Below, piece after piece: positions 24,801 through 35,050 of a stretch of 64,000 bases of DNA. Source of the DNA: Panaeolus papilionaceus (Eukaryota > Basidiomycota > Agaricomycetes > Agaricales); contig JADNRZ010000016.1 in NCBI GenBank assembly GCA_015501605.1, positions 558,001-622,000 on the forward strand. The letters are read 5' to 3'. Made by a program: the position numbers and the translations under genes. Within the stretch, counting starts at the first letter, position 1, and each line of letters starts with the position of its first letter. The notes under the pieces were generated by a model. That model was given only the letters and a program-made list of their open reading frames with translations, had not been told where the DNA came from and ran no database searches.

Positions 24801-25287
24801 CATACCCCTCAGTATGCAAATTCCAAAAAATTTGTCCTCGGACGGGTTCCTTTCGTCTAATCACACAGCTTCGACGAGACACAACCCCCTCGTGTCAGGA
24901 GGTGCATCTAGCAATGTCAGCCTTGCGGATACTCTCAAAGCCATGAAGGACGGTCTCGTCCATAGTATTCCGGTCGGCTCTCCACCAGGCAAAAATGCAA
25001 CGGTCCGTCAAAGCCATGGGAAACTGAGGAGCAGTTCTCGAAGTATGAGCAGTGGTGGGTTCAGCCTAAGCCGCAGCGGTGCCAGCACCCCTGTTCCAGG
25101 CAACATTGGAGGAGGAGCTAACTTGACGCGCTCTGTGAGCCATAATCGTGGGCAAAGCATGGCAAACGCTAGTTCTGGGTCAAATAACAGAACAGGCGGA
25201 ATATGTCCGCAGGATTTGGCCCTTCCGTCTGAGTCCACGGTAGACAACAAGCGGAAAAGAGCTAGCTGGGATGGTGGCCTTGTCTAA
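18841..25287 (+). CDS. Giant twin-Myb telobox protein (Tay1/Teb1-like)
   Basis: Predicted 2006-aa DNA-binding protein from three exons: 18841-19521, 19834-19916, 20031-25287. After a Ser-rich and acidic N-terminus and a basic KKKRGRTKKS block comes Myb 1 (about residues 211-262): KKWTEEETNELIRGCQK, HGVGNWKTILQDKSLKF, TAVDLKDRFRTRFPDAY, with VDLKDR the classic telobox helix 3. Myb 2 (about 297-350) reads RRPFTPEEDAALKAGYEQHG and GRKSTDLRDRFRNAYPD. A long EREKERERER coil follows, then about 1600 residues of Ser/Gly/Asp/Met-rich low complexity (GLGLGGGMGMDLD, DYDYDYEYD, runs of SASASAS). Two tandem teloboxes are known from Yarrowia/Ustilago Tay1 and fission yeast Teb1, which bind telomeric repeats or histone-gene promoters. 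I chose ATG 18841 as the first ATG in frame. The role is inferred. Confidence 0.85.
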
Positions 25288-26824
25288 TGTTGTCTCGTCG
25301 GTGAGTGCCTCACCTGACTCGTCATCACGAACCCATGACGCTGAAATCTCTACCTTTGGCCTTACAGATCTCCATTTTCGATCTTCATGTTATCATTCCC
25401 CTTTTCCCATTGTACTATTATCCGCGGACTCTCTTCACCAGGATCTTCGCCGTCGCACATTTCGTTGCTGCGCCTTTTTTGTTGGAGTTCAACACCCACT
25501 CTGTACTATTGCATGTATATTCTTTCAACATTTCACATTGAATTTCCTTTCCGTATTCTTTGGATTATTCGTTCCCCCTCTGCGGGCCTTCTTGCTCGTC
25601 GGACTACGACCTGACAAGCTGTTTTCTTGTCGCCATAAGTAAAAAAACCTCTTACAACCTGATTTAATCCCCCCCTCCCCCCTTTTTTTTATCCTTCGTA
25701 ACCTTCATCGCATTAAATTTCCCTCGCCGCCATACATCATTACTCAAATTCATACTCTCGGAATCTACACTAATTCGTATTTCATCTTTCGCCTCTTTTT
25801 TTTGCACTTCATCCCCTGTACATACGCATAGTTGCTCTCGGCCTCATGGACCCTTATATATTTTCCCTTGCACTTCACTTTTTGCACGATAACTGCAACA
25901 AAATCAGACCTTGTGTTGTCCTCCTCTCTGGACCGCATCCCCCAGTGACTGGTGGCGTGCCTTTGCTGCCCTGGACACATGTGTCTTGAATTGGAAGAAG
26001 CTGCCGTTTTCAGTACGCATTCTCAGGTCCAATTCTTCCCCTTGTCGCTTTGCTCAATCCTTCTAGAATGATATGTTTGCAGACCATTTATTCGATTTTA
26101 GGACTTCCCTCAAGCACTCTTCTACTTTGATGTGGCGGAATTCAATTCACCCGAGTTCTGACAGACATTTGTTGGATTCAAGCATCGGCACACCTTAAAT
26201 GTCCGAATTTAACACTACTCCAAGTCAGATTTTTGCTCCACAATATTCCTCGTACTTATGTTGCCTTTCTATGTTCTCTTAGTCTATACCGACGCGTTTT
26301 GGCACCTTCATCAACCGTTTGAAGCTAGAGATAGATGCTTGACTCGACGTACAAAATTCGTGGTGTTCCCCTAAAAGGGAATGTCATACACTTTTCCCAT
26401 TTCGGACAGCCACCTGCTGCCTATTCTCAGTGTTGACGCTTCCGCATTTGACGTTCCCCTTATTCAAACAGTGACTTGATTACAGCCCAATACAAGACGA
26501 ACTTGCTTCATTAGGTGCAGGCCATGTCCTTATGAGTGTCCCACCTTTGTTTCAAAAAGGGAACGACACTTATCTCTTCATCAACCGAGGATAGTCGTCT
26601 GCTATGCAGAATGCCCCGCTTATGCTCAATGACAAAACTGTCAGGATAATGGGCCCTTGTTCTTCAAATCCTTAATATACGCACTGCGAAAGCTTCCATG
26701 GCTTACCTATTTTTCGTTCTCCTACAACAGTCTCTCCTCTAATCTTGCTAAGTTGCTCATCATAGGTTGCAGCTGAGCTTTTTGTTGCCCCCACCCCTTC
26801 TGGCAAAGAGATTGATGATAAGTT
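25288..26824. other. Intergenic, long UTRs likely
   Basis: 1.5 kb of pyrimidine-rich, stop-dense sequence between the twin-Myb gene and the first receptor. A possible 3'-UTR intron (GTGAGTGCC at 25300 to TTACAG near 25370) lies just after the stop. No tRNA, CaaX pheromone precursor or other gene was recognised on either strand. Confidence 0.4.
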
Positions 26825-28856
26825 ATGGCTGCTGAATTGACTGTTCTGTCTTTTTTGTGCGCCATTTTTCTTGTGGTGTTCCTGCCCATCAAGCGCGTGT
26901 ACTTGGATGCCCCCAAACTTGCAATCATCCTCTGGCTACTCGCCTACAATCTCATCCATGCGATTAATAGCGTCATCTGGGTTGGTAATGATGACATTCA
27001 CGCCGTTGGCTGGTGCGATGTCGGTAAGTAATTGTTGGTTATTACTTTGTATGACAAATAAATAATTGTCTCCGACAGCTACGAAAATCATGATGGGCGC
27101 CAACATGGCATTGCCTGGGGCGTTCTTATGTCTTTCACGAAGGCTCGAGTTGGTATCCTCCTCGAGGCCAATTTCAACACATAAGACAGTTGAACGAAAC
27201 CGAACGATTTTGGAGATTGTACTGTGTTGCATTTTACCAATATTATACATGTCTTTGCGTAAGTAGCCGTTCTTGCCCGCATCATTTGGTGATGCTGATC
27301 CTCTTGACTTTCTTAGACTTCGTTGCCCAAGACTACAGGTTTGATCTCGTCAAGAAATTTGGATGTTCGCCTTCCGTACATCAATCAACTTTGGGATTCA
27401 TCCTGATCTGGGGACCCCCCCTCATTCTTTCTGTCATTTCTCTCGTTTTATCAGGTATGCCATAAATTATCGGTGAATTGAAAGGCCCTTGTCTCACTCT
27501 ACTTTCTTTAGCGTTTGCACTGCACCACGCTCGCAGTCTCACATCCTATCGTTTCATGGAGCATCTCCAACCCCGCTCGACTGTCATTACCACCTCCATA
27601 TTCTATCGACAACTTTCTATTACTATGATCATCTCAAGTTTACTTGTCTTCTTTAATATCTTCGTTTTCTTTTCCGTTTCTCACTATGTTCCATGGGTAT
27701 CATGGGCCTCCGTTCATGCTACCGTTTCGGACGTTGACGTCGTTCAATCGGGTTCGATTCTCAGAACCATCCAGGTCAGGTGGTGGAGTGTCTTCGTTAT
27801 TTCACTCATCTACGTTTTGCTTTGTTTTGCATTTGGAGAGGAGACGAGAGACGCATATCAGTACATGAAGAGACTTTCGGCACGATTGTAGGTTTTTTCC
27901 CGTTCTCTATTAATCCACGTATCTAACGTTTCCTTAGTGGAATGGCTTCAACCTCTCGTCCGGCAGCTGAAGGGCCTTCCTCTTCCGCACCAAAGGCCAA
28001 AGGTGCCAAGATGCGTCCACTGACGCTCGAGCTTAAGTCAGGATGGGATGATATGTTGCACGAGAGGTCTCCGAGGTTGAAGTCAATTCGAAGCAAGTCC
28101 CCAATGCTCTCTTCACCCTCAGCATGCTCAAGCCCAACACCAAGCAGTAAATCGAGGGCGGAAGACGACGAGGCATTTATGACTTCGACGCTTTCCTATC
28201 TTGGCTCCCCAGCAGCCAAATCCCTCGGAATCACGTCGCCCGTCACACCCACTACACCTTCACCCCGCGCTGCCTTCGAACTGTTATCGAACCCCATCCC
28301 AACTCCTCCACCACCAATGCCATCAACACAGTCAGCTCCATCTACCCCATCGACACCCCCCAAACCTGTCCCTGCCAAGCTTCCCTCGCACATCACAGTT
28401 GTTCTGGAACAGGAATGGCCTGTTCCTCCGGCGTCTCCAAGTCCAAGTCGCTCCGTCTCTCGTCACGGCTCCCCTTCGCCCACAGGAAGCATCTCTCGCG
28501 CCCACTCGCGTATCAATTCTCAACCCGACTCTTGCCCACAGTCACCCACTGCATCAGTCCTGGATGAGGGTATCGACCTCTCAGAAATTACATTTGGCAT
28601 CCCATTGTATTCCCCATCAACCCCCCCTCATCTCCGCGCCCGTCCATTCGAGAACTCGAGCATCTCATCGATGAATGAGCTTGGTGTACACACGCCTACG
28701 TCACCGAATGCGCCTATGCCACCAAAGCGGGGTATTCTGAAGCGACCAAGCATCCGCAGTTTGAACAGGAAGTTCAGCCGAGAGCGCCTTTCGTCTGGAT
28801 CATCTACAGCTCCAGGCGACGTTATTCGTATGTCGATTGTACACGAGACGGTATAG
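26825..28856 (+). CDS. STE3-type pheromone-receptor-like GPCR, copy 1
   Basis: Seven-TM receptor of fungal class D (STE3/Rcb family), plasma membrane, coupling to a MAPK cascade when functional in mating. Five exons: 26825-27023, 27079-27258, 27317-27454, 27512-27887, 27938-28856. Landmarks in order are AAELTVLSFLCAIFLVVFLP (TM1), LIHAINSVIWVGNDD with GWCDV (TM2, loop), ATKIMMGANMALPGAFLCLS (TM3), QDYRFDLVKKFGCSPS (the family's H/Y-R-F-D ... G-C extracellular signature), a long TM5 exon, and RWWSVFVISLIYVLLCFAFG (TM7). The cytoplasmic tail of about 300 residues is Ser/Pro-rich with many SP/TP sites. Whether it is a mating-type receptor or a non-mating STE3 paralog cannot be decided here. Confidence 0.92.
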
Positions 28857-29384
28857 AAGCCATTTGTTTGGAGCAGCCTTTTTCTTTCTTCACAGCATTT
28901 CTTTCACTAATTTTCGCTTCGATTCCTTCGTTTTAACACTTCCAACCGTGTATTCTGAAGCTCCATCGTATGGAATGGGCTTTAAGGCATGCCCTTTATA
29001 TTTATTTATTTTATCACCTCACATATACTCTATTACTGAACTGTACCAAATCGTAAACTGACCGACCATTCTCACCTTTATATGATTAGATTGATACATC
29101 CTTCGTCTTCTTTTCTTCCCCTTTGTGTTCCATCACCCCTATGTAGCATATTGAATTCTGTAGCATATCTCCTCATGTCTATGCGTGACCCAATCCTCTG
29201 ATACCAAACAATTGAAATAAATTGATTTTTAAAAAATTCTATGGATGCGCTAAGATTTATTAATATATATTTCGAGGAATTCATCCTTCGACTTGAATAC
29301 GAATCCCTCTTGATAAGTAACCCAAAAATAATCTTATCAGCAATATGCGACTTACTTAACCAAGGTGGCGTTCAATGTGTTGTT

Positions 29385-29480
29385 CCCACCATTCACTTTT
29401 CTTGGGGAGCAGCAACGCCTGCAAAGGAAAAAACTGCTTTGTAAGCATGACTAAGCACCAAACGGCTCAAGAAATGGATG
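29385..29480 (+). repeat. Inverted repeat, left copy
   Basis: Shares the core GGGGAGCAGCAACGCC and flanking coding-like sequence with the reverse complement of 30310-30400. Both copies translate to WGAATPA followed by a basic segment and KKW, so this is probably an inverted duplication of a coding fragment rather than a transposon end. Confidence 0.55.
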
Positions 29481-29882
29481 CCCGTTTTTGGTACAGTTAA
29501 GGAGACTTAGCATCTGGGTTAAGTATTAAAAATATGGTTTTTAGGTAAATAAATAAATCCTTGACCTTAAATGTAGAAAAAACGCGCTGTCTGGATAGGT
29601 TCGACCAAGGATTGAAGCGTTGAGAGCTGCGAGAATAAATTTCATGTCAAGAATTCAAAGACAGATATTTTATAAGGCTAACAGCGGTATAACGAAGGGA
29701 AGAGAGTATGTGGAAATAGCTACAGTCGGGAAACGGTGCTGAAGCAGGAGACACGCTTTGATTGATTAAGTAATCACTAAATTAATCCGTCGCGTCATCG
29801 CGTCTGCATCAAAACCTCACACAAAATCACTCCCTGGCCTCCCCAGGCCCAATATACCTTGCAAAGAATTTTTTATTTTATT

Positions 29883-30104
29883 TTATACACTACTCCAAAC
29901 ACAAATGGGTGCAAAGAAGGAAAAACTGACCAAAAGGTGATCACTAGCACGACAATTGATCACTTTGAAGGCATCAGAACCCTGCGGGATGGTCAAGACT
30001 CCCAGCACCAAGTGTGCAATGGCCAAGGCAAAAAACACACTAGAAGCGAAGATTAAAAAGTTGATAAAGCCACCAAAGAAAATATACGAAGAACTGGAGT
30101 GCAA
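29883..30104 (-). pseudogene. Possible membrane-protein gene fragment
   Basis: The frame encodes one strongly hydrophobic helix (GFINFLIFASSVFFALAIAH) followed by a short polar segment and a stop. Multi-TM proteins of unknown function with similar single helices are common in Agaricomycetes, but flanking TM exons were not found in a consistent order, so this is more likely a remnant than a gene. Low confidence. Confidence 0.25.
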
Positions 30105-30309
30105 CTACAAGAATCTAGACCGACGACACATGAGACTGAAAGTCAGTAAAACCCAGAAAGATGATGAATACATACAAGTCCGATTATGATGATGATATGG
30201 TTTAATTTAGGTGTATTAGCATACTACTAATCAATACAACTTAATTTAATTATATTCCTGATGTTTTATGGCTCAGGATAGCCTCAAACGCACCGTCCGA
30301 TGTTTGATG

Positions 30310-30400
30310 AGTCGAAAACCACTTTTTGAGGAACTTTTTGCTTAGTAAGCGGCCGCGTTTGTTTGCGGGCGTTGCTGCTCCCCACTTTTCTTTATTGTTC
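30310..30400 (-). repeat. Inverted repeat, right copy
   Basis: Partner of the repeat at 29385-29480. On the minus strand it reads WGAATPANKRGRLLSKKFLK then KWF within a 108-codon frame (30250-30576). The two copies are about 0.9 kb apart and clearly diverged. Confidence 0.55.
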
Positions 30401-31450
30401 TGAGCATCAGGTGACGCTGATGTAAGCCATCCACTTCGCCAGAAGACAATAGAGACAATAGCGATGCCCACTTTCATGCAGTATACAAGAGGGAACACTG
30501 TCTTTGAGGGTGTATTTCGCCTTTCTTTCCTCCCCACATCACCTATAGTCCCTCTCGCCGCCAAACTTGTCCTCAAAATCTCATAAATCGCTGTTTTACT
30601 ACGCTAAAGGTTGTTATCGGGGATGGACGGAAGCACGTGAAGAGGAGACGGAATACAAGGCAGGGAGTACCTTGTTCAAAATCTTGGCTTTTGCAAAATA
30701 AACTGGTCAGTCAGTACCTATGTTCAAGTTTTTCAAGCCCTTTCCCCTCAATTTGCCATTTGAAATCCATTCTATTGATATCAAAATTTATTTGAGCTTT
30801 TACCTTGTCCTTCCATTAAAATTGGTGGAAGGGATTTTACGTCTCTGAGATACGATTTCATTTCATTAACCTTGGTTTTTCCCTCCTTACTTCGAATTTC
30901 GGACTTCCTCTTGTTACGATTTCGGTTGCGAAAAATCAGGAAGGGAGTCTATCTCCCGACCAGCCCTTCCTGATTTGCTTCATCCTTTGAAAATTCCTCC
31001 ATCAGTTAGGAAGACCTTGTGTATTCCTGCGCTGTCTTGACCCACGTTTTCTCACTGACGGGCAAATCCACCAGAATTTCGGACACGAAGCCGGGTAGTG
31101 TGACCCTCCATTTATGGACCCTTCAAAGCAATGTCCTAATTGGGATGACAGGTGCACCATTTTGATGGGACATATTGGGACAAAGGACAAGGTCACCACC
31201 CGTTTTGGCAGAGTCGCTTCAACACTCTTGGGGTTTCCTCAAGTGGGTGCTTTGTGCAGGACAAGGGGATATCCCAAACGCGTACAAGGAGGGAAATCGA
31301 GAGCAATTTGCTCTTAAAACTGGTCGGTCGGGGAGATTCAATCCTCACCGCCTTCCAGCTGATCCACCTCGGTGTACTCGAACGTCCTTTGAGTTTCATA
31401 GCTGCCCGGGCACCAACACACCTCTCTTGCACTCTCCCAGTTAATCAAAT

Positions 31451-32981
31451 ATGACAGTTCAAGTCCCCAACGAAGTCTTCACCGCCTTCGCCTTTTTGGG
31501 CTTCCTCATGTGCACCATCCCACTCCCATGGCATCTCGAAGGTAATCAGCTTTATCCACTTATCGAAAGACATTTGCTTACATTGCACTGAAGCCTGGAA
31601 CACGGGTACATGTCTGTACATGGGATGGACTGCTATTGCCTGTCTCAATCAATTTATCAACTCGATCGTCTGGAACGGAAACGCCATTAACTGGGCGCCT
31701 GTTTGGTGTGATATTTGTAAGTCTCCTCATTTCATATGGCTTGCCTGGTTGTTTATTCCATTTACAGCGGCGAGAATTATCGTCGGAACTGCTGTCGCCA
31801 TCCCTGCCGCTTCTCTTTGCATCAATCGCCGCCTGTACCACATTGCTTCAGTGAAGAGTGTCACTATTACTAGGGCGGAGAAGCGTCGCAACATCATGAT
31901 TGATCTCTTAATTGGTCTTGGTCTTCCTATCCTGCAGATGGTTCTTCAGTACATCCCCCAGGGTCATCGCTTCGACATTTTTGAAGATGTTGGCTGCTTT
32001 CCCTTCACTTATCGTACTTGGGTTGGCCTCGTCATCGGTTCCCTTCCACCAATCTTCATCGGACTCGTATCTGCGGTGTATGCCGTCCTCAGCATCATCG
32101 CATTCAACAAGAGCCGTACTCAGTTCAATGAAATTCTCTCCAGCCACAACAACCTTACTGCCAACCGATATGTCCGCCTCATGTGCCTCGCTGGTGTCGA
32201 ACTTTTGTTCACCGTTCCCCTTGCCATCTATGGCACCGTCATGAACTATAAGGACGGCAAAATGCCCAAGTTCACCTGGGCCTCTACTCACGAGGGTTTT
32301 TCTCGCGTCGATCAGATCCCAGCCATCTACTGGCGTAACATCAAGATGTCTGCAGAGGGTCTTGAGCTCTCCCGCTGGAGTATTGTTATCTGCGCCATCA
32401 TCTTCTTCGGTTTCTTCGGCTTCGCTGATGAGGCCAGGAAGCACTACCGCCTCTACGCTTCTACCGCCGCCAAGAAAGTTGGTGTCACCACCTGGTCAAC
32501 CTTCGGTGGAAGCTCCTCATCCGGTCTCACCAGCACAACTGGGAAGTCCCAGGGCCTTACCTCCACCACCGGCAAAGTTCGCCCCGTTGCCCCAATGCAC
32601 ATCCATCAGGACATGCTTCAACGCCAGAGATCGATTTCATCCTTCAGCGACATGTCTATCGACATCCGTGACGTTGGTGGCCTCCTCAACGAGAAGCAGG
32701 ACAACGAGAAGCTCGAGGTTTTCAGCCCAACTCTTTCTTACGGAGGTGTTACTCTCTCAGACGTCGGCGGCACTCTCGCTGACTTCAATGACGGCCCCTA
32801 CTCACCCACTCCCTCATCCGGTTCCTCATCAGCGCCCAGCATTTCTGATTCCGACCGCGAGTCGAGGCCTCAAGATTCCACACCCTCCCTGCACAATCAC
32901 ACCGCACCCACTGTCTCCGTCACACCTCCCACAGTTGATGCTTCGACAACGGCCAAGGCCGGCACGCACGACATCGTCTAA
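31451..32981 (+). CDS. STE3-type pheromone-receptor-like GPCR, copy 2
   Basis: Second class D receptor, same strand, 2.6 kb from copy 1. Exons 31451-31541, 31594-31716, 31768-32981. Landmarks: FTAFAFLGFLMCTIPLPWHL (TM1), AWNTGTCLYMGWTAIACLNQ (TM2), NQFINSIVWNGNAINWAPVW then CDI, ARIIVGTAVAIPAASLCINR (TM3), PILQMVLQYIPQGHRFDIFE with DVGCFP, NNLTANRYVRLMCLAGVELL (TM5 entry), and FGFFGFADEARKHYRLY closing TM7. The tail of about 170 residues is Ser/Thr-rich with a GLTSTTGK direct repeat. It is closer to the canonical basidiomycete mating-receptor pattern (Q-G-H-R-F-D-I) than copy 1. No pheromone gene was found beside it. Confidence 0.93.
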
Positions 32982-33452
32982 AATATCTCATCATCTCCTT
33001 ATCTTCCGACCCTGTGCCTTGATAACCGTCACTCATTTTATTCCCCACCGTCTAATCTTCGGCGAACCCTGCGCCCTTCTTGATTCACCCCAGTCTTTGG
33101 ATGATACCATTACAACCCATTTACACTGTATCGATTTTAGCCCACACCACTGTAGCATTAGTTCTTTTAGCCTCGACTCTCGATTGACATACAGCTTATT
33201 CTGTGACGTACTTTTATACCTATCATATTCACTATCTATGTCGATAGACAATACTCTCTTCAGAGAGTCCCAATAAAAATTTAAATGGTTTATACCAATA
33301 CCAATATACCTTGATGTGAATCTTGAGTCTGCGCGATCTGTATCAACACAACATTGGCGTTCCACTAGGTTGCCCTTTCGGAACAATATGTGATACTTCA
33401 TTTCATGAAAGCACATCTCTGTACATAGCAACGACAGGCAATACTGACTACT
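32982..33452. other. Convergent intergenic region, includes a duplication edge
   Basis: 470 bp between the 3' ends of receptor copy 2 and the F-box gene. The right half (from about 33380) is repeated near 34980, marking the edge of the F-box tandem duplication. No gene is seen. Confidence 0.45.
33381..33450 (+). repeat. Boundary repeat of F-box tandem duplication, copy 1
   Basis: Contains GAAAGCACATCTCTGTACAT followed by AGCAACGAC. The same string recurs at about 35010-35040, next to the other copy's 3' end. It marks a 1.6-kb tandem duplication unit including one F-box gene. Confidence 0.8.
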
Positions 33453-34834
33453 TTATTCCTCCCCTGGAACAACAATCTTGACCTTCCCATTCTCCGTCAT
33501 TCTGCGAAGCACCGGATTTATATCTAAAATACCGTCAACAATTGTGTCATCAATAACAGCACCCACAGGAGCTAGACGAGATCTGTCACCCAGAAGAGGA
33601 AGAAACCTGCGGGTAAAGACCAACTCGGTCTTTTCTAGTTCGGTAAAGGCTGGTGTAAGCAGTATGGACAGCATGCTATCGAAATCGACATTGTTAAAGG
33701 GTCCTTGCATGAACCTATTCACTTTATAGCTGAGAGTAACTCGCGAGAGGTGATTATCGTCCGGAAAGGTCTGCAGGCACGCTGCGACATACGCGAAATT
33801 TGAACGACAGTGCATTGGGGCAATTATTAATCGGCCATAAATGATCAGCTCTTCCAGGGAAACGAGATGCTGAAAATTTGCAGGGATGCGGCTTGCTGGG
33901 TCAGAAACCTGGGAGATGCTGTCGTCGTTTGAGACAGCGGCTTCAAATCCTAGGGAATAATGAGCTGTTGGACTTAGAATAGAATCGCTGAACAGCTACC
34001 AAAGTACCGTTGGTTCCATTCTAGCCTTGTCAAGTGGTGGGAGCAAAACAAGCCATTGATGTCCATTAGCGTGCCCCGGACGCAAAGTTCTCGAAGCTGC
34101 GTGATGTTGAGCTCTTCATGCAGCCATCGCAGCTGTTCGTCTTGAACATAAGCTTGACCGATTTCGAGATATTGAAGAGAAATGCGCTTCAAATCAGGAT
34201 TGCTCTCCAAGGCTCTGCTTCCTTGTATAGCGGAGGCAACAATAAGACGCTTCAGGTTCGGAAATTTAAGGAACAGTTCCACAGAAAACGACCCGTTTTC
34301 TACTGAAACAAGGTCCAAGCTGATCAGTCGGGGGCCAATGGATAGAATTGTGTCAGATAGACCCCGCGGGAGGGCGGACCAGCGAAAAGGAGCACCGTCT
34401 CTGGGGAATAAAAGTTCCTGGACGTTTAGTGCTTTGAGTAGGATCTCAGTTAAAGCGATTCCGCTATGGTCGATATGTGTCGTTGGTGTATCTTCAACGT
34501 CCGGTTCATCATGAAGGCTTTCTTCAGCCTTCACCTCTATGCTCCGTATGTAGCCAAATAGGTGGGGTGATTGACGCGCGATTTCCAAAAATTTGGACGC
34601 ACGAGAGATTGGAAGTCCTACGAGAGTATGATGACCAGGCAGGTTGGGATGTAATATCTGCACAACAGGGGTAATTTTATTCAACACGAAGCTGCATTTG
34701 CGAAAAAGATAAGGTTGAGCGATCGCGCATAGCTCCGAAGACACAAGCGAAAGGTTGGAGATGATGGCTTTGTCGCAAGGTGAGATAGTGTCCAGAATCG
34801 ACTGAATCAATTCGACAGGCAAGCAGTACTTCAT
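33453..34834 (-). CDS. F-box / LRR-like protein
   Basis: Two exons split by an intron at about 33950-34003 (donor TTTG|GTAGCT, acceptor CCCTAG|GATTTG). The N-terminus MKYCLPVELIQSILDTISP, ISNLSLVSSELCAIAQPYLF, RKCSFVL is an F-box-like domain as in the large Agaricomycete F-box families. The remainder is leucine-rich with irregular LRR-like units (LISLDLVSVENGSF, FLKFPNLKRLIVAS, DLKRISLQYLEIGQAY, HHLTRLEWNQRYF). The likely role is a substrate adaptor for an SCF ubiquitin ligase; target unknown. ATG 34834 is preferred because the tandem copy also starts there; an in-frame ATG at 34885 would add 17 residues. The stop is TAA at 33453. Confidence 0.75.
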
Positions 34835-34977
34835 TCTGGTGAGAGAGAAATCAATGAGTGATGAGTCACGTAATGACAATGACATGATGCTGCGAGCTGG
34901 ATTGTTGACCCACGATCCAGTCAGTGCAACATGTATCAACACAACATATTGGCACTCAGCCGTCCTTGTCCTTTCAG

Positions 34978-35050
34978 AACAACAATACAATATGTGATTG
35001 TTCATTTCTTGAAAGCACATCTCTGTACATAGCAACGACACACAATGTTG
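34978..35050 (+). repeat. Boundary repeat of F-box tandem duplication, copy 2
   Basis: Second occurrence of GAAAGCACATCTCTGTACAT plus AGCAACGAC, preceded by a related CAATATGTGAT. It lies between the 5' end of the intact F-box gene and the 3' end of its pseudogene copy. Confidence 0.8.

Larger units (their letters stand above)
28857..31450. other. Inter-receptor region with probable gene fragments
   Basis: 2.6 kb between the two receptor genes, AT-rich on the left. Minus-strand frames 30250-30576 and 29883-30104 may be pieces of one decayed membrane-protein gene; the second reads INFLIFASSVFFALAIAHLV, a clear TM helix. A related coding piece lies in inverted orientation at about 29390-29480. 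I searched both strands for short reading frames ending in a CaaX box and found none. Confidence 0.4.

Noticed and set aside
25820..25842. Short frame ending C-T-Y-A before a stop, CaaX-like
   Set aside because: No ATG in the same frame within the expected precursor length, and Tyr-Ala is not a typical pheromone ending.
27745..27765. GGTTCGATTC string resembling a tRNA B box
   Set aside because: Lies inside a receptor exon in the coding frame (QSGSILRT) with no tRNA fold.
29800..29830. Minus-strand C-V-R-F stop, CaaX-like
   Set aside because: A stop lies two codons upstream in the same frame and Arg is not aliphatic.
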